NCBI GenBank assembly: GCA_050303335.1
Contig: JBNLBN010000008.1
Coordinates: forward strand, 1-44,258
Origin: Bilamarchaeum sp050303335
GTDB lineage: Archaea > Micrarchaeota > Micrarchaeia > Anstonellales > Bilamarchaeaceae
Reading direction: 5' to 3'
DNA length: 44,258 nt
The translations under genes were made by a program, and so were the position numbers. This document shows positions 32,482 through 41,333 of this stretch, piece after piece (the stretch's first letter is position 1; every line of letters starts with the position of its first letter). The notes beneath the pieces were generated by a model. That model was not told where the DNA came from. It ran no database searches and saw only the letters and a program-made list of their open reading frames with translations.

Positions 32482-33351
32482 CTATATGAGATACTTCGGC
32501 CTGGAGCTTTCTATGAATCCGAGGAAGAGGAACTGTACGAGGGCGATAAGTATGAATGCTATCAGGAGGATCCCCGAAGAGAACCCGGCGCTTCCGCCGC
32601 TTATCGCCGAGAAGATGACTGTTGCAAGGACTATTCCCAATGAAGGTATTATGATTCCGAATACCATATAGAACATGACGATCGGAGTAAGCTTCTGGCT
32701 GTACTCCTTCAATGATATGAGCTGCTCCTTCGATATCTGGTCAAGGACGCTCTCGAGGGAATCTCCCACGTCGGCACCGCTTGAAAGCGCGTTCGATATC
32801 TGCATGAGCATCCTAGTGAAATACTTGGACGGGTTGTACTGGACGACCTCCCTTATGGCCTGGGTGGTCGGTACTCCAAGCACTATCTTGTCCACTATTT
32901 TTCCGAATTCCATGCTCACGGCGCCATAGCCGCTGGATGTTCCAACGAACGTATCGAAAAGCGGCATTCCTGACTTGAGTGCGATCACGATGTGCCTTCC
33001 TGCAAACACGATCTCGTAATCCATCTCCCTTTCCCTCCTGATCCTTGCCGCATCCGGATAGAGCATCAGGTAGGAGAATACAACCGCCGGCACTCCAATA
33101 AGCGGGACGATTATCATTAGTACGAATATGAGCGGGTTGCTCTTCAGGCTTTCTGCAAGCCCGTCTATAGTTAGGAGGTATGTAAGGAAGATAAGGCCTA
33201 CTGATATGAAGATGGTCGACTGGACCACTTTCTCAAGGAACATTATCGGCTGGTCCGGCATCTCTGCCAGCTTCAGTTTCTTTCGGAGGTCCGGAAACCT
33301 GTACGAGAGCACTTCCGCAATTGATCCGAATATCCCCTTCTTCTCAGTCAT
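32482..33351 (-). CDS. Pilus assembly membrane protein, TadB/FlaJ-like (T2SSF domain), first copy
   Basis: The 289-residue protein has two N-terminal helices, a cytoplasmic T2SSF domain, with FAGRHIVIALKSGMPLFDTF marking its first helix, and two further helices near the end. The shorter size and single T2SSF domain fit TadB or TadC. It directly precedes the second copy without a gap, so the pair probably works as a heteromeric platform for pilus assembly. Its start lies immediately after the stop of the coiled-coil gene. No second T2SSF domain is fused. Confidence 0.87.
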   Translation of the reverse strand: MTEKKGIFGSIAEVLSYRFPDLRKKLKLAEMPDQPIMFLEKVVQSTIFISVGLIFLTYLLTIDGLAESLKSNPLIFVLMIIVPLIGVPAVVFSYLMLYPDAARIRREREMDYEIVFAGRHIVIALKSGMPLFDTFVGTSSGYGAVSMEFGKIVDKIVLGVPTTQAIREVVQYNPSKYFTRMLMQISNALSSGADVGDSLESVLDQISKEQLISLKEYSQKLTPIVMFYMVFGIIIPSLGIVLATVIFSAISGGSAGFSSGILLIAFILIALVQFLFLGFIESSRPKYLI

Positions 33352-33352
33352 C

Positions 33353-34702
33353 TTATTCCTCCTTGAAATATCTGTCTATCGTGGTTCCGTCCAGTCCCTT
33401 CTCCTCTGCAAGCAGCTGCTTGGCCCGGTTTATGGCCTCTGCCTTGGACAGGTGCTTTCTCTCATACTTCCTGTAATATTCAAGGTCGTTCGAATGCAGG
33501 TAGTAGAGGAGCGTTCCCTCGTCCGTTTCGTTAATTTCCTTGACTATCGTTGTGACCTGTTCCGGTTTGTTGAACAGGTCGTTTCCGGTGATCTCGACAA
33601 GCGTCTCGATCTCCTTTGCGAGTATCTTCTTTATCTTCCCGAATTCCTTCGGGTATTCAGCCTTTATGGCATCCATCCTGGTGATGGCCTCTGCGAGGGC
33701 CTTCCTGTCCTTTGTGGTCGCTTTCCATTTCTCCACTTCCTTGAGGTGCTTGTTGGTCGAATACTCCTGGTATTCAGCAATAACTTCCGGAAGCTTCTCA
33801 ATGAGCGAGGTTACAGACATTACGAATTTCTCATAGGTCTTCTTCTTTTCCTCGATGTCCTCGATCGATCCGATTTCCTCGTAGAATGAATTCTTGATCT
33901 CAACTATCTTCTTGTTGTAGGTGTCGATTATCTTGTCCTTCTGCGTGGTCACTTCAGCCTGCTGCGTGCCTACAAGTGTCTTTAGCATCGCGCCGCCGTC
34001 CCTCTTGCTGGACTTGGAATTTACGATCATGTTCTTTATCGCAGTGATCTGGAGCTTTATTTCAGCCCTCTTGTTGTGGCTCTTTTCCTTGAATAGCTGC
34101 TTGGTAAGTTCGAGCATTTTCTTCTTGAGGGTTATCTCATCAGTCTTTCCGCCGAGCATCCTGTTTATCTGCTCCTCCACTTCATCGAACTTGTGTTCTG
34201 CTTCCTCGGCCTTGGGTGCAAGAACCGGAGGGAGTACCTTTTCCATCGGCTTCTCTTCCTTCTGAACCGGAAGCTCAACCCTCTCTTCCAGGATTTCAGG
34301 TTCGGGCATCTTCTGTACAGGTGCTTCCTGAGGTCTCTCGAACTCTATCTTTTCCTCAGCCGGCTTCTCAAAGACAATCTCCTCTTTCTTCACCTGTTCC
34401 GCGCTCTCAAGGGTCTCGGTCGTCATCTCCTTGATCTTTGATTCGACCTCCATGCTCTCCTTGGTCGTATGGGTCTCCTTTGGCACATCAGAGTAGATGT
34501 TCAGCTTCCTGGTGCTGAGGATCTTCTGCGCCCTCTCGTACTCATTTACCATGTCGTCGAAGGTGAGGTCTACGAAATCCTCAGGGGAAAGGTCAATATC
34601 CTCCCTGATCTCCACGTCGCCCGAATAGGCCGTGTATTCGATCGCTTTCGTCTCGAGCTTTTTTGCAGCATCAATCGCCGCGTAAAAATTTTCTGCCGAC
34701 AT
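33353..34702 (-). CDS. Cytoplasmic coiled-coil protein in the pilus operon
   Basis: I do not recognise this 449-residue protein. There is no signal peptide or membrane helix. An N-terminal segment (1-75) is followed by a Glu/Pro/Lys-rich linker (about 85-170), a long helical region with heptad-like spacing (170-400), and a short C-terminal domain ending DGTTIDRYFKEE. It sits between the ATPase and the two TadB/TadC-like proteins with almost no spacing. By position it resembles archaellum FlaC/D/E-type adaptors, but I see no sequence evidence for that. A cytoplasmic adaptor or scaffold of the pilus motor is the likely role. Confidence 0.72.
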   Translation of the reverse strand: MSAENFYAAIDAAKKLETKAIEYTAYSGDVEIREDIDLSPEDFVDLTFDDMVNEYERAQKILSTRKLNIYSDVPKETHTTKESMEVESKIKEMTTETLESAEQVKKEEIVFEKPAEEKIEFERPQEAPVQKMPEPEILEERVELPVQKEEKPMEKVLPPVLAPKAEEAEHKFDEVEEQINRMLGGKTDEITLKKKMLELTKQLFKEKSHNKRAEIKLQITAIKNMIVNSKSSKRDGGAMLKTLVGTQQAEVTTQKDKIIDTYNKKIVEIKNSFYEEIGSIEDIEEKKKTYEKFVMSVTSLIEKLPEVIAEYQEYSTNKHLKEVEKWKATTKDRKALAEAITRMDAIKAEYPKEFGKIKKILAKEIETLVEITGNDLFNKPEQVTTIVKEINETDEGTLLYYLHSNDLEYYRKYERKHLSKAEAINRAKQLLAEEKGLDGTTIDRYFKEE

Positions 34703-34705
34703 CCA

Positions 34706-36214
34706 TCACACCTTGAAATCCCATTGCTTCTTTTTCTTGACAGCATCCATTACTTCTTCAGGGTCCTGGTAGTATCTTGAGACGATCTCTCCCACTTCAT
34801 CCACGTTCTCGTAATTGTTCTTTGCCATCCAGTTGATGACCTGGGTCTTCTCTTCGACGTCAAGCTCTATCTCCTTTTCGCTCATACCAGAATACAGTGA
34901 CAATGTATCAGCGAGCCTCTTCATCTTTCCGGCACCCTTCACCTTGTCCGATTTCACGTCCCACCTGTAGAGGACGTTCGGTTCTCCTTTGTCAGTGATC
35001 TCTGCAAATTCAAGCACTCTTCTTATGTTGAATCTCCTGTGCCTGAAAGTCACAATTATTCCCGAAAGCGCGTCAAGCATCTCGTGCGGGACGTTTATCG
35101 GAGGATTCGTAAGCCGTGATACTGTCTGTTCTGCATTGTCTGCGTGGACCGTAGCATAGACGCTGTGCCCTGTGTGCATTGCCTCGAACATCACTTCCGC
35201 TTCCCTCTGCCTCCTGATTTCACCGACAAGTATCCTGTCCGGCCTCTGACGAAGAGCATTGACCATCAGGTCTAGCATGGTGACTTCTCCCTTGCCCTCA
35301 GGGTTCGCCTCCCTTACCGTCATCGGTACCCAGTGGAGGAAGGAAGGCAATGTAAGTTCTCTCGTATCCTCGATCGATATTATCCTCTGGTTTGCCGGAA
35401 TGAATCCGGACATCGCGTTGAGGAACGAGGTCTTACCCGAACCGGTTCCACCGGAAACAAGGAGGGACAGCTCGTTCTGCATGCATAGCCATACAAGAGA
35501 TGCGACCTCCGGTGATATGGTCTTCGATTTCACGAACCTGGATATCGTCCAGGGGTTCCTCGAGAATTTCCTGATGGTGATTGTATTACCGAATGATGAT
35601 ATAGGGAACAATGTCGCATTGACACGGTCGCCGCTTGGAAGGTGCGCATCAAGCGTGGGATTGAGCACATTTATCTGCCTGCCCACCTTCCTTGCTATCA
35701 TTGAAGCATAATCATATACCATATCCTCGTTCTTCAGCTTGAGGTTGGTCCTGCACCACCCGAACGCCTTGTGGTAGATGAATACCGGATCCTTCGAGTT
35801 GTTGACGACCACTTCCTCGATCTTCTCATCGGAGAGAAGGGCCTCGATTTCTCCAAGACCAAGAGTCTTCTGGAGCAGGTATACTGCAAGGACCGATTTC
35901 TTGTCTTCTGTAAGTGTTGGGAAGTTCCTGCTGAGGATCTTGTTGGCCGCTGCGAGGAACTTGGATTTCACCTCATCGAATTTCTTCGGGTCCAGTATCT
36001 CCGAGATATCGAGTTTCACCTCTGTTACAAGTTCCCCTTTGAGCTTGGTTTCCAGGATCAGTTTCGTTCCTTCGGCAATTCCTGGTATGGTGATCTCGTA
36101 GAATGGCATGAAGTCCTTCCTTCTCCTTATGATCTTGACTTCAACAGGGAGCCCCTCGCTGCTGAATCCGTAAGCAGATAACAAAGTCACGTTTGATTTA
36201 TCGTTATTGGCCAT
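34706..36214 (-). CDS. Pilus assembly/secretion ATPase, FlaI/TadA-type
   Basis: This 502-residue type II/IV secretion superfamily ATPase powers filament assembly. Walker A is GGTGSGKT (255-262), the aspartate box IEDTREL (281-287), Walker B RILVGEIR (327-334) and the histidine box HTGHSVYATVHAD (347-359). The N-terminal domain (about 1-130) is the usual platform-binding region. I chose ATG 36214, preceded by AAGGTGG, over GTG 36223. The gene lies in an operon with two TadB/TadC-like proteins and a class III pilin, so an Epd/Tad-like pilus is favoured over an archaellum, for which FlaH and other partners are absent here. Confidence 0.93.
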   Translation of the reverse strand: MANNDKSNVTLLSAYGFSSEGLPVEVKIIRRRKDFMPFYEITIPGIAEGTKLILETKLKGELVTEVKLDISEILDPKKFDEVKSKFLAAANKILSRNFPTLTEDKKSVLAVYLLQKTLGLGEIEALLSDEKIEEVVVNNSKDPVFIYHKAFGWCRTNLKLKNEDMVYDYASMIARKVGRQINVLNPTLDAHLPSGDRVNATLFPISSFGNTITIRKFSRNPWTISRFVKSKTISPEVASLVWLCMQNELSLLVSGGTGSGKTSFLNAMSGFIPANQRIISIEDTRELTLPSFLHWVPMTVREANPEGKGEVTMLDLMVNALRQRPDRILVGEIRRQREAEVMFEAMHTGHSVYATVHADNAEQTVSRLTNPPINVPHEMLDALSGIIVTFRHRRFNIRRVLEFAEITDKGEPNVLYRWDVKSDKVKGAGKMKRLADTLSLYSGMSEKEIELDVEEKTQVINWMAKNNYENVDEVGEIVSRYYQDPEEVMDAVKKKKQWDFKV

Positions 36215-36244
36215 ACATACCACCTTGCATCGTATTATTATAAA

Positions 36245-37927
36245 TCATTCTTCCCAGAGCCTCTTGATGAGCTTTTTCAGCTCGTCGCGCTTTCTCCTGA
36301 ATTCAAGCTCCTCCTCCTGTGAAAGTTCCAGCTTGTTTTCGATCTCCTTCTTCTCGGCCTCCACAGAGACTCCTGATCCTGCCCTGATCTGGAGAAGCTT
36401 CGCCTCGCGGGACAGCAGGGTAATCCTCTTGCTCAGGTTGTCCGACAAGTCTGAGAGCTCGTAGATCTGGCTCTTTATGTCCTCGAGCATCCTCTTCTTG
36501 TCCCTAACCTCCTCAGCAATCTTCACGACGCCCTTGAATTCCCCTCCCTTGAGGGTCGTTTCAAGCTTTGCAGCATCCTTCCTGATGCTTTCCTTCTGCG
36601 CCACCGCCTCCTTTCCTATCTCATCGATGCGCTTTTCCATCTCGTCCATCTTGTTTTTGTATGCATCGATCGAAGGAACTATCCTTTCCTTTATCTTCTG
36701 GAATGTGAGGTATGTGCTCTTCTCGTCCTCAAGCGCGGTCTCAAGGGAGTCTATGTCCCTGCTTGCCTGCCTGATCTTCTCATCTATATTGGATGAAAGC
36801 TCCTCATACTGCTTCGATGAGAGCTGCTTTCCCCCGACAGCCTCTATCAGCTTCTGGAGTGAATTGTACTTGTTTTCCAGGTCTGCTTCCCCCTGCTTGA
36901 GTTCATCAAGCTCGCTCTTGACCTTCTCCTCGTTCGGGAACCGCTTTATTATTCCTTTTGCTACAGCAACGGAGTCGTCGATCCGTTCAATCATCTCCCG
37001 CTGTTTCTGGACCTTCCTGTTGACGTCCGTGACTTTCTTGAGGATCTCTTCCGACTCGGCGGCAACTGCGCTCACCTCGTCCTTCATCTGCTGTATCTTT
37101 TCGTCCTGTCCTATCATGGACTCAGCGACGTCTTTTAGTATCTCTGAACTCTCATGGAGGCTGATCATGTCCTCGTGCAGCCTTGTATTCCTGGTCTTGA
37201 GGCTCTTGAAGTCCTTGTTAAGCGTTTCCATCTTCTTCTTGATGTCCCTTACAGAAGGGAGCGACATGTCATCTCCGCTCTTTGTCGTCTTGATCTTCCT
37301 CTTGATGTCCTGCAGTTCCTCGACATATCCCCGGAGCTCGTTCTTGATGCCTTCAAGCTTTGCGATCGTGTCGCCGCTTCCGCTTTCTCCTATCCCGGCG
37401 CTTCCGATCTCCTTTCTAAGTTCGCCGACCGCAGACTTGAGGGTGTAGAGTTCGTCCTTCATGGAGTTAAGCTCGCTCTCGCCCTTGAGGAGGTTGCCTT
37501 GTGTTAGCAGTTCTGCTGCAGGAAGCGGGGATACCTTCTTCTCCAGTTCCTCCATCCTGCTGTAGGTTGTCTGGTAGAACTTCTCGAAATCGCTCTTGAG
37601 GCCGTCGATCTCATCCTTGTCCTTTGCAAGGTTGCCCTTGAATTCCTCAACCTTTGCCTGGATGTCCTCCTTTTCCTCGTAAAAAGACTTTGTCTCTGAT
37701 GCTATCTCATCTGCTGTCGGTTTCACCCAAAGGAGGTAGATCTTCGTTAGCCTGTATTCTATCTTGATTATCCCTTCTTCTTCAAGAACCCTCGCCCAGT
37801 CCTCAAGACTGTCCGGAGGAATATTCAAAATCGAGGAAGCCTCATCCAGTTCTATCCTGTTTTTCTCTTTAACTAGACGGACAAGTGCATCTACACCTGT
37901 CGTAATGAGCAGTTCATCAAACTCCAT
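36245..37927 (-). CDS. Winged-helix/coiled-coil protein, first gene of the pilus operon
   Basis: The 560-residue product has an N-terminal winged-helix domain (about 1-70: DALVRLVKEKNRIELDEASS through EEGIIKIEYRLTKIYLLWV) followed by about 480 residues of long coiled coil rich in E, K, L and D, with few glycines or prolines. No ATPase motif or SMC hinge is visible. It may be a structural or regulatory protein linking the filament motor to DNA or to a cell-pole scaffold; function unknown. It is the first gene on the minus strand of the pilus operon and is divergent from a protein with four similar winged-helix repeats. Confidence 0.72.
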   Translation of the reverse strand: MEFDELLITTGVDALVRLVKEKNRIELDEASSILNIPPDSLEDWARVLEEEGIIKIEYRLTKIYLLWVKPTADEIASETKSFYEEKEDIQAKVEEFKGNLAKDKDEIDGLKSDFEKFYQTTYSRMEELEKKVSPLPAAELLTQGNLLKGESELNSMKDELYTLKSAVGELRKEIGSAGIGESGSGDTIAKLEGIKNELRGYVEELQDIKRKIKTTKSGDDMSLPSVRDIKKKMETLNKDFKSLKTRNTRLHEDMISLHESSEILKDVAESMIGQDEKIQQMKDEVSAVAAESEEILKKVTDVNRKVQKQREMIERIDDSVAVAKGIIKRFPNEEKVKSELDELKQGEADLENKYNSLQKLIEAVGGKQLSSKQYEELSSNIDEKIRQASRDIDSLETALEDEKSTYLTFQKIKERIVPSIDAYKNKMDEMEKRIDEIGKEAVAQKESIRKDAAKLETTLKGGEFKGVVKIAEEVRDKKRMLEDIKSQIYELSDLSDNLSKRITLLSREAKLLQIRAGSGVSVEAEKKEIENKLELSQEEELEFRRKRDELKKLIKRLWEE

Positions 37928-37994
37928 GAGAAGTTAAATGTAACTATGTTAATAAACATTTTGATAGTTATTCTAACAGTCTATTGTGATTATT

Positions 37995-39473
37995 ATGGCT
38001 AAGGGGTCTGATTACACTATAAAAAAACTTGAGAAGGGCCCTCTTCAAAGGTTCAAGAACCAGAACCATCTTGTGAAAAAATTCGGCGAGGTTGGCCTCC
38101 AGGTATACAAGGCGATAACCGGAAAAAGGACTACTGCCGAGCTCCGGAAGGACTTAGGAATCGAAGAGGATATTTTCAATCAAATAATGAGCTACATGGA
38201 AGAGGCTGGAATGGCCGAGCTCGAGCCAGTTTCAGGTGGGAGCAAGAAGGCTTCAAGGAAAGAGCCTGAACCAGAGCCCGAGCCTGATATGGAGCCTGAA
38301 CCTGAAATGGAGCCGGAGCCCGAACCAGAAATGGAGCCGGAGCCCGAACCAGAAATGGAGCCGGAGCCTGAACCAGAACCTGAATCCAAGCCCAAGCCAA
38401 AGAAGGAAAAAAAGAAGGATGACGGAATAGGCTTCGAAGACATACAGCCAATCGAATTTGATGACATAAAGCCAATAGATGAGGACACTGATTTCGAACC
38501 TGAAGAACCTAAAAAGGCCGAGGAGTCGGATGATGAGTTCGAGCCTGTAGAGGATACAGAACCAGAGGAGCCTGTCCAGGAACCTGACACATTCGACGAG
38601 CCTCCGGAAGATATCGAGCTTTCGAATCTTGATGAAGATGAGGAGCCCCCATCCAGCCTAAGCCCAGTGGAAAAGATAATATCAGACAAATACGGGGACA
38701 TCGGTCTCAGGGTATATGCACTTATTGACGGACAGCGGACCGCTGAGGAAATAATGCAGGATACCGGACTCACCGAAACCAAACTGGTCGAGATACTCGA
38801 CTTTATGGACGAGCAGGGTATAATCAAGCTGGACTATCCGAAAAGATCAGGAAAGACAACCACAGCTCCGGCATCATCATCATTTTCAACCGGGCCTGCC
38901 CAGCCAAGATCATCACAGCCGGCTTCTTCGAAGCAGAGCGAAAACCTGGGATTCGTACCTATGATAGAGGATGACGATAGGCTCGATGAGGCAAGGGGGA
39001 TCTCGTCGCCAGTCGAGATGCCCATAAAGGCCCCGCTTGATATCGTCAAGTCGGTCCAGATGAAGGCAAAGGTAATGCTCAAATTCGGGGACAAGGGCAA
39101 CAAGCTCCTTGAACTGATAAACGGCAAGAACGATTCCATCGATATAGCGCTAAAGACCGGACTTCCCCTCTATGATATCATGGGAATGCTCAGGTTCCTG
39201 ATGCATAACGGTATGATTATCATGAAGCCCCTTTCCAGGGCTGATGTGAGGAAGAAATACGGCGATGACGGATATTCGGTCTACAAGAGGTATGGAAAGG
39301 AAGGCCTCATGCTCTATGAACTCATCGGAAAGGAAATGACCATCAAGCAGATGGCAGACATGATTACCCAGGAAAAGGAAACAGTGGTCGACATGTTCAT
39401 ATTCATCCACCAGGTTCTTGGGATAGAGCTTCCGATAGATAAGGATGTCCTCAAGCAGCAGCTGGGAATCTAG
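37995..39473 (+). CDS. Protein with four winged-helix repeats and a Pro-Glu linker
   Basis: From ATG 37995 the product has 492 residues (GTG 37986 is possible). Four degenerate copies of a winged-helix unit are visible at about 27-79, 226-282, 356-413 and 431-482. Most copies open with a G-x-x-G-x-x-x-Y-like segment and continue with a helix ending in a beta wing: EVGLQVYKAITGKRTTAELR, DIGLRVYALIDGQRTAEEIM and KEGLMLYELIGKEMTIKQMA. Residues 88-132 are a Pro-Glu repeat, followed by an acidic linker to about 220. No membrane segment is seen. The role may be regulatory or scaffolding. It is divergent from the pilus operon and shares the winged-helix theme with that operon's first gene. Confidence 0.72.
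   Translation: MAKGSDYTIKKLEKGPLQRFKNQNHLVKKFGEVGLQVYKAITGKRTTAELRKDLGIEEDIFNQIMSYMEEAGMAELEPVSGGSKKASRKEPEPEPEPDMEPEPEMEPEPEPEMEPEPEPEMEPEPEPEPESKPKPKKEKKKDDGIGFEDIQPIEFDDIKPIDEDTDFEPEEPKKAEESDDEFEPVEDTEPEEPVQEPDTFDEPPEDIELSNLDEDEEPPSSLSPVEKIISDKYGDIGLRVYALIDGQRTAEEIMQDTGLTETKLVEILDFMDEQGIIKLDYPKRSGKTTTAPASSSFSTGPAQPRSSQPASSKQSENLGFVPMIEDDDRLDEARGISSPVEMPIKAPLDIVKSVQMKAKVMLKFGDKGNKLLELINGKNDSIDIALKTGLPLYDIMGMLRFLMHNGMIIMKPLSRADVRKKYGDDGYSVYKRYGKEGLMLYELIGKEMTIKQMADMITQEKETVVDMFIFIHQVLGIELPIDKDVLKQQLGI
38304..38375 (+). repeat. Three 24-base tandem repeats encoding EMEPEPEP
   Basis: Three adjacent 24-base copies at 38304-38327, 38328-38351 and 38352-38375 encode EMEPEPEP in frame. The first two are identical and the third differs by one silent C-to-T change. 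They form the Pro-Glu linker of the winged-helix repeat protein, and copy number may vary between strains. Confidence 0.85.
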
Positions 39474-39799
39474 ATTCTTGAGAGAGTAATTTTTTCAATA
39501 TCAAGTGGGTCGGCAGTATTATCCAGCCCGGACTTGTTTTCTGATATCTCCGGTCCGTCAAGGATGATCACAAGCCCAATGCCCTGCGGTTTCGATCGTT
39601 TTACTGCTGATTCGATGTCCGTCGAACCAGTAAGCCAGAGCAGGAATTCGAGCTTTTTCTTCTTGGCTAGGTTCCTACCGCGCTCAAATGACCTTTCAGT
39701 AAGATAATATGCTATTTTGACCTCCTCCACAGACTTTACGAGATCATTCCTTATCAGTACCGAATTATCATCTTCCGAATTTCCCGGAATTATCTTCAT
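39470..39799 (-). CDS. cgi121: Cgi121-like KEOPS complex subunit
   Basis: Cgi121 is the tRNA-recruiting subunit of KEOPS, which makes t6A37 in tRNA. The 109-residue product matches the family by eye in AYYLTERSFERGRNLAKKKKLEFLLWLTGSTDIESAVKR, which corresponds to the conserved segment before the IA...EIL...SG...QI..AI pattern of archaeal Cgi121. It is shorter than most homologs (about 150 residues), lacking part of the C-terminus. A TATA box about 30 bases upstream fits a leaderless start. It overlaps the winged-helix repeat gene by four bases, tail to tail, and is divergent from rps8e. Confidence 0.7.
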   Translation of the reverse strand: MKIIPGNSEDDNSVLIRNDLVKSVEEVKIAYYLTERSFERGRNLAKKKKLEFLLWLTGSTDIESAVKRSKPQGIGLVIILDGPEISENKSGLDNTADPLDIEKITLSRI

Positions 39800-39823
39800 G
39801 GGCTTTCTTTGAATAGTGATAGT

Positions 39824-39834
39824 TTTTAAAACCC
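39824..39834 (-). promoter_or_regulatory. TATA box of cgi121
   Basis: The minus strand reads GGTTTTAAAAACT here, centred about 30 bases ahead of the cgi121 ATG at 39799. The near-palindrome could also direct rightward transcription, giving rps8e a leader of about 20 bases that would contain GAGGT at 39863-39867. Confidence 0.5.
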
Positions 39835-39873
39835 GTCTTATCTTAATGATATTTCTTATTTAGAGGTAATGAA

Positions 39874-40254
39874 ATGGATCAATATCACAGATCTCACACT
39901 AAAAAGGTCAACTCGGGAACCGGCGGAAAGCGCCAGAAGATCAAGGACAAGAAGCTTGCCCACATGGGAGGAGTATTCTCATCAACCAAGGTTGCCGAAT
40001 CGGAAACCAAGAAGACCGTAAGAAAAAGGGGCGGATCAATGAGGAAGAGACTCAAGAAGGCCGCTTCAGTCAACGTAGTAACGAAGGACGGGATGAAAAA
40101 GGCGAAGATCAAGAGGCTCCTTGAATCGCACAACCAGGAATTCGTGAGAATGAACATTATAACAAAAGGAGCCGTCCTAGAGACCGACATCGGAAAGGTC
40201 CGAGTCACAAACAGGGTCGGTCAGGACGGCGTAGTAAACGGAATCCTTGTCTGA
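39874..40254 (+). CDS. rps8e: Small ribosomal subunit protein eS8
   Basis: eS8 is a basic protein of the small ribosomal subunit found in archaea and eukaryotes. The 126-residue product shows family segments: the Gly/Lys-rich N-terminus (SGTGGKRQKIKDKK), VRKRGGSMRKRLKKAASVNV, and RMNIITKGAVLETDIGKVRVTNRVGQDGVVNGILV at the end. GAGGT (39863-39867) lies 6 bases before the ATG. An MFS-like transporter gene starts 2 bases after the stop, so the two are cotranscribed. Confidence 0.95.
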   Translation: MDQYHRSHTKKVNSGTGGKRQKIKDKKLAHMGGVFSSTKVAESETKKTVRKRGGSMRKRLKKAASVNVVTKDGMKKAKIKRLLESHNQEFVRMNIITKGAVLETDIGKVRVTNRVGQDGVVNGILV

Positions 40255-40256
40255 AA

Positions 40257-41333
40257 ATGGATATCCGGCTCATTCTTGTATTTGCCTTCTTTTTTGGCTC
40301 TGCAATGTTTTTTGGGAACCTCTTCGAGGTCTACTTTTTCGGCTTAGGGCTTCCCATAGAGCACATCATACTCAGTTCCACCCTGCTGTTTCTCCCGCCG
40401 ATAATCCTCATGTTCCTCATCAGGAGGATAGATCCAAGAAAGTGGATAATAGCATCCACCCTGCTGGTGATGGTCTCGGCGATACTGCTGCTTCTGGTCA
40501 AGGACCCATTCCTCCTTTTTGCAGTCAGGTTCCTGATAGGGATTTCGTTCTTCTTTTTCTGGATACCATTCAACATACTCTATTACGAAAAGAGGGAGAA
40601 CAACCACGCATATCTCGGGTCAATATACTACGGGACAATGCTTCTGCTTTCATTGTTCATTCCAGGGATTGCAGGATACATAGCAATGAATTCAGGATTC
40701 GATGTACTTTTCATGATATCCGCACTTGTCCTTTCCTTCAACATCTTTTTGACATACAGGCTGGTCCGAAAAGACGCCCTGGATTTCGATCCGATGGAGG
40801 CTATAAATGAAGTGAAGCCACTCTCAGTGCTTCTCTTTCTTGAGGGATTCTCGATACATGCCATCCTTCAGACACTCGCCGTGATGATCCTGATATATTT
40901 CACTGATCCGCTCGGATTCGGGCTCTTCCTTTCCGGAGTGACAGTGTTCTCGATAATCGCCTCGCTCGTATTATCCAGGCTTTCAGACAGGATGAACGAC
41001 CGCAAGTCCTTCCTCATGCTCTCAGGTTCAGGATTCTTCCTTGCAGCTGTTGCGACTTTTTTTGCAAATGATGCTGCGGTTTTCTTCCTTGCCTATGGCG
41101 GGATAAATTTCTTCAGGAGCCTCCTTTCCCCGATCCCGTTTGCTCTTGTTGTGGATCGCACCAGCAATCTGGTGAATTCAATGGTCGCGCGGGAATTCTA
41201 TCTAAATGCCGGCAGGGTTGTTTCGCTGCTCCTGGGTTTTTTCCTCATAGTTTTCATTAACATCCATGCGCTGCTCCTTGTCCAGGCGCTTTTTTCCGGA
41301 GCCTACCTATTCTTCGCCAAGAAGGACATCTAG
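40257..41333 (+). CDS. MFS-like membrane transporter
   Basis: The 358-residue product has about ten to twelve membrane helices in two halves joined by a cytoplasmic loop (about 165-190). Charged short loops such as FLIRRIDPRKW and LSRLSDRMNDRKSF recall the G-x-x-x-D-R-x-x-R/K loops of the major facilitator superfamily. The substrate is unknown. The size is slightly below typical for MFS (about 400). It is coupled to rps8e by a 2-base gap. The 3' end overlaps the glutaredoxin gene on the other strand by 27 bases. Confidence 0.75.
   Translation: MDIRLILVFAFFFGSAMFFGNLFEVYFFGLGLPIEHIILSSTLLFLPPIILMFLIRRIDPRKWIIASTLLVMVSAILLLLVKDPFLLFAVRFLIGISFFFFWIPFNILYYEKRENNHAYLGSIYYGTMLLLSLFIPGIAGYIAMNSGFDVLFMISALVLSFNIFLTYRLVRKDALDFDPMEAINEVKPLSVLLFLEGFSIHAILQTLAVMILIYFTDPLGFGLFLSGVTVFSIIASLVLSRLSDRMNDRKSFLMLSGSGFFLAAVATFFANDAAVFFLAYGGINFFRSLLSPIPFALVVDRTSNLVNSMVAREFYLNAGRVVSLLLGFFLIVFINIHALLLVQALFSGAYLFFAKKDI

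Noticed and set aside
31514..32671. 385-codon plus-strand frame opposite the TadC-like gene
   Set aside because: It is the Ser/Thr/Met-rich antisense of a well-conserved T2SSF protein.
30848..36214. Archaellum operon
   Set aside because: No archaellin pair, FlaH, FlaF or FlaG is visible, the platform is split in two, and the pilin has a class III head; an Epd/Tad-like pilus fits better.
36477..37448. 323-codon plus-strand frame opposite the coiled-coil gene
   Set aside because: The Ser/Leu-rich translation is the expected shadow of a Glu/Lys-rich coiled coil.
40247..40810. 187-codon frame overlapping the MFS-like gene
   Set aside because: Starts inside the end of rps8e, has no recognisable features, and conflicts with the clear membrane protein.
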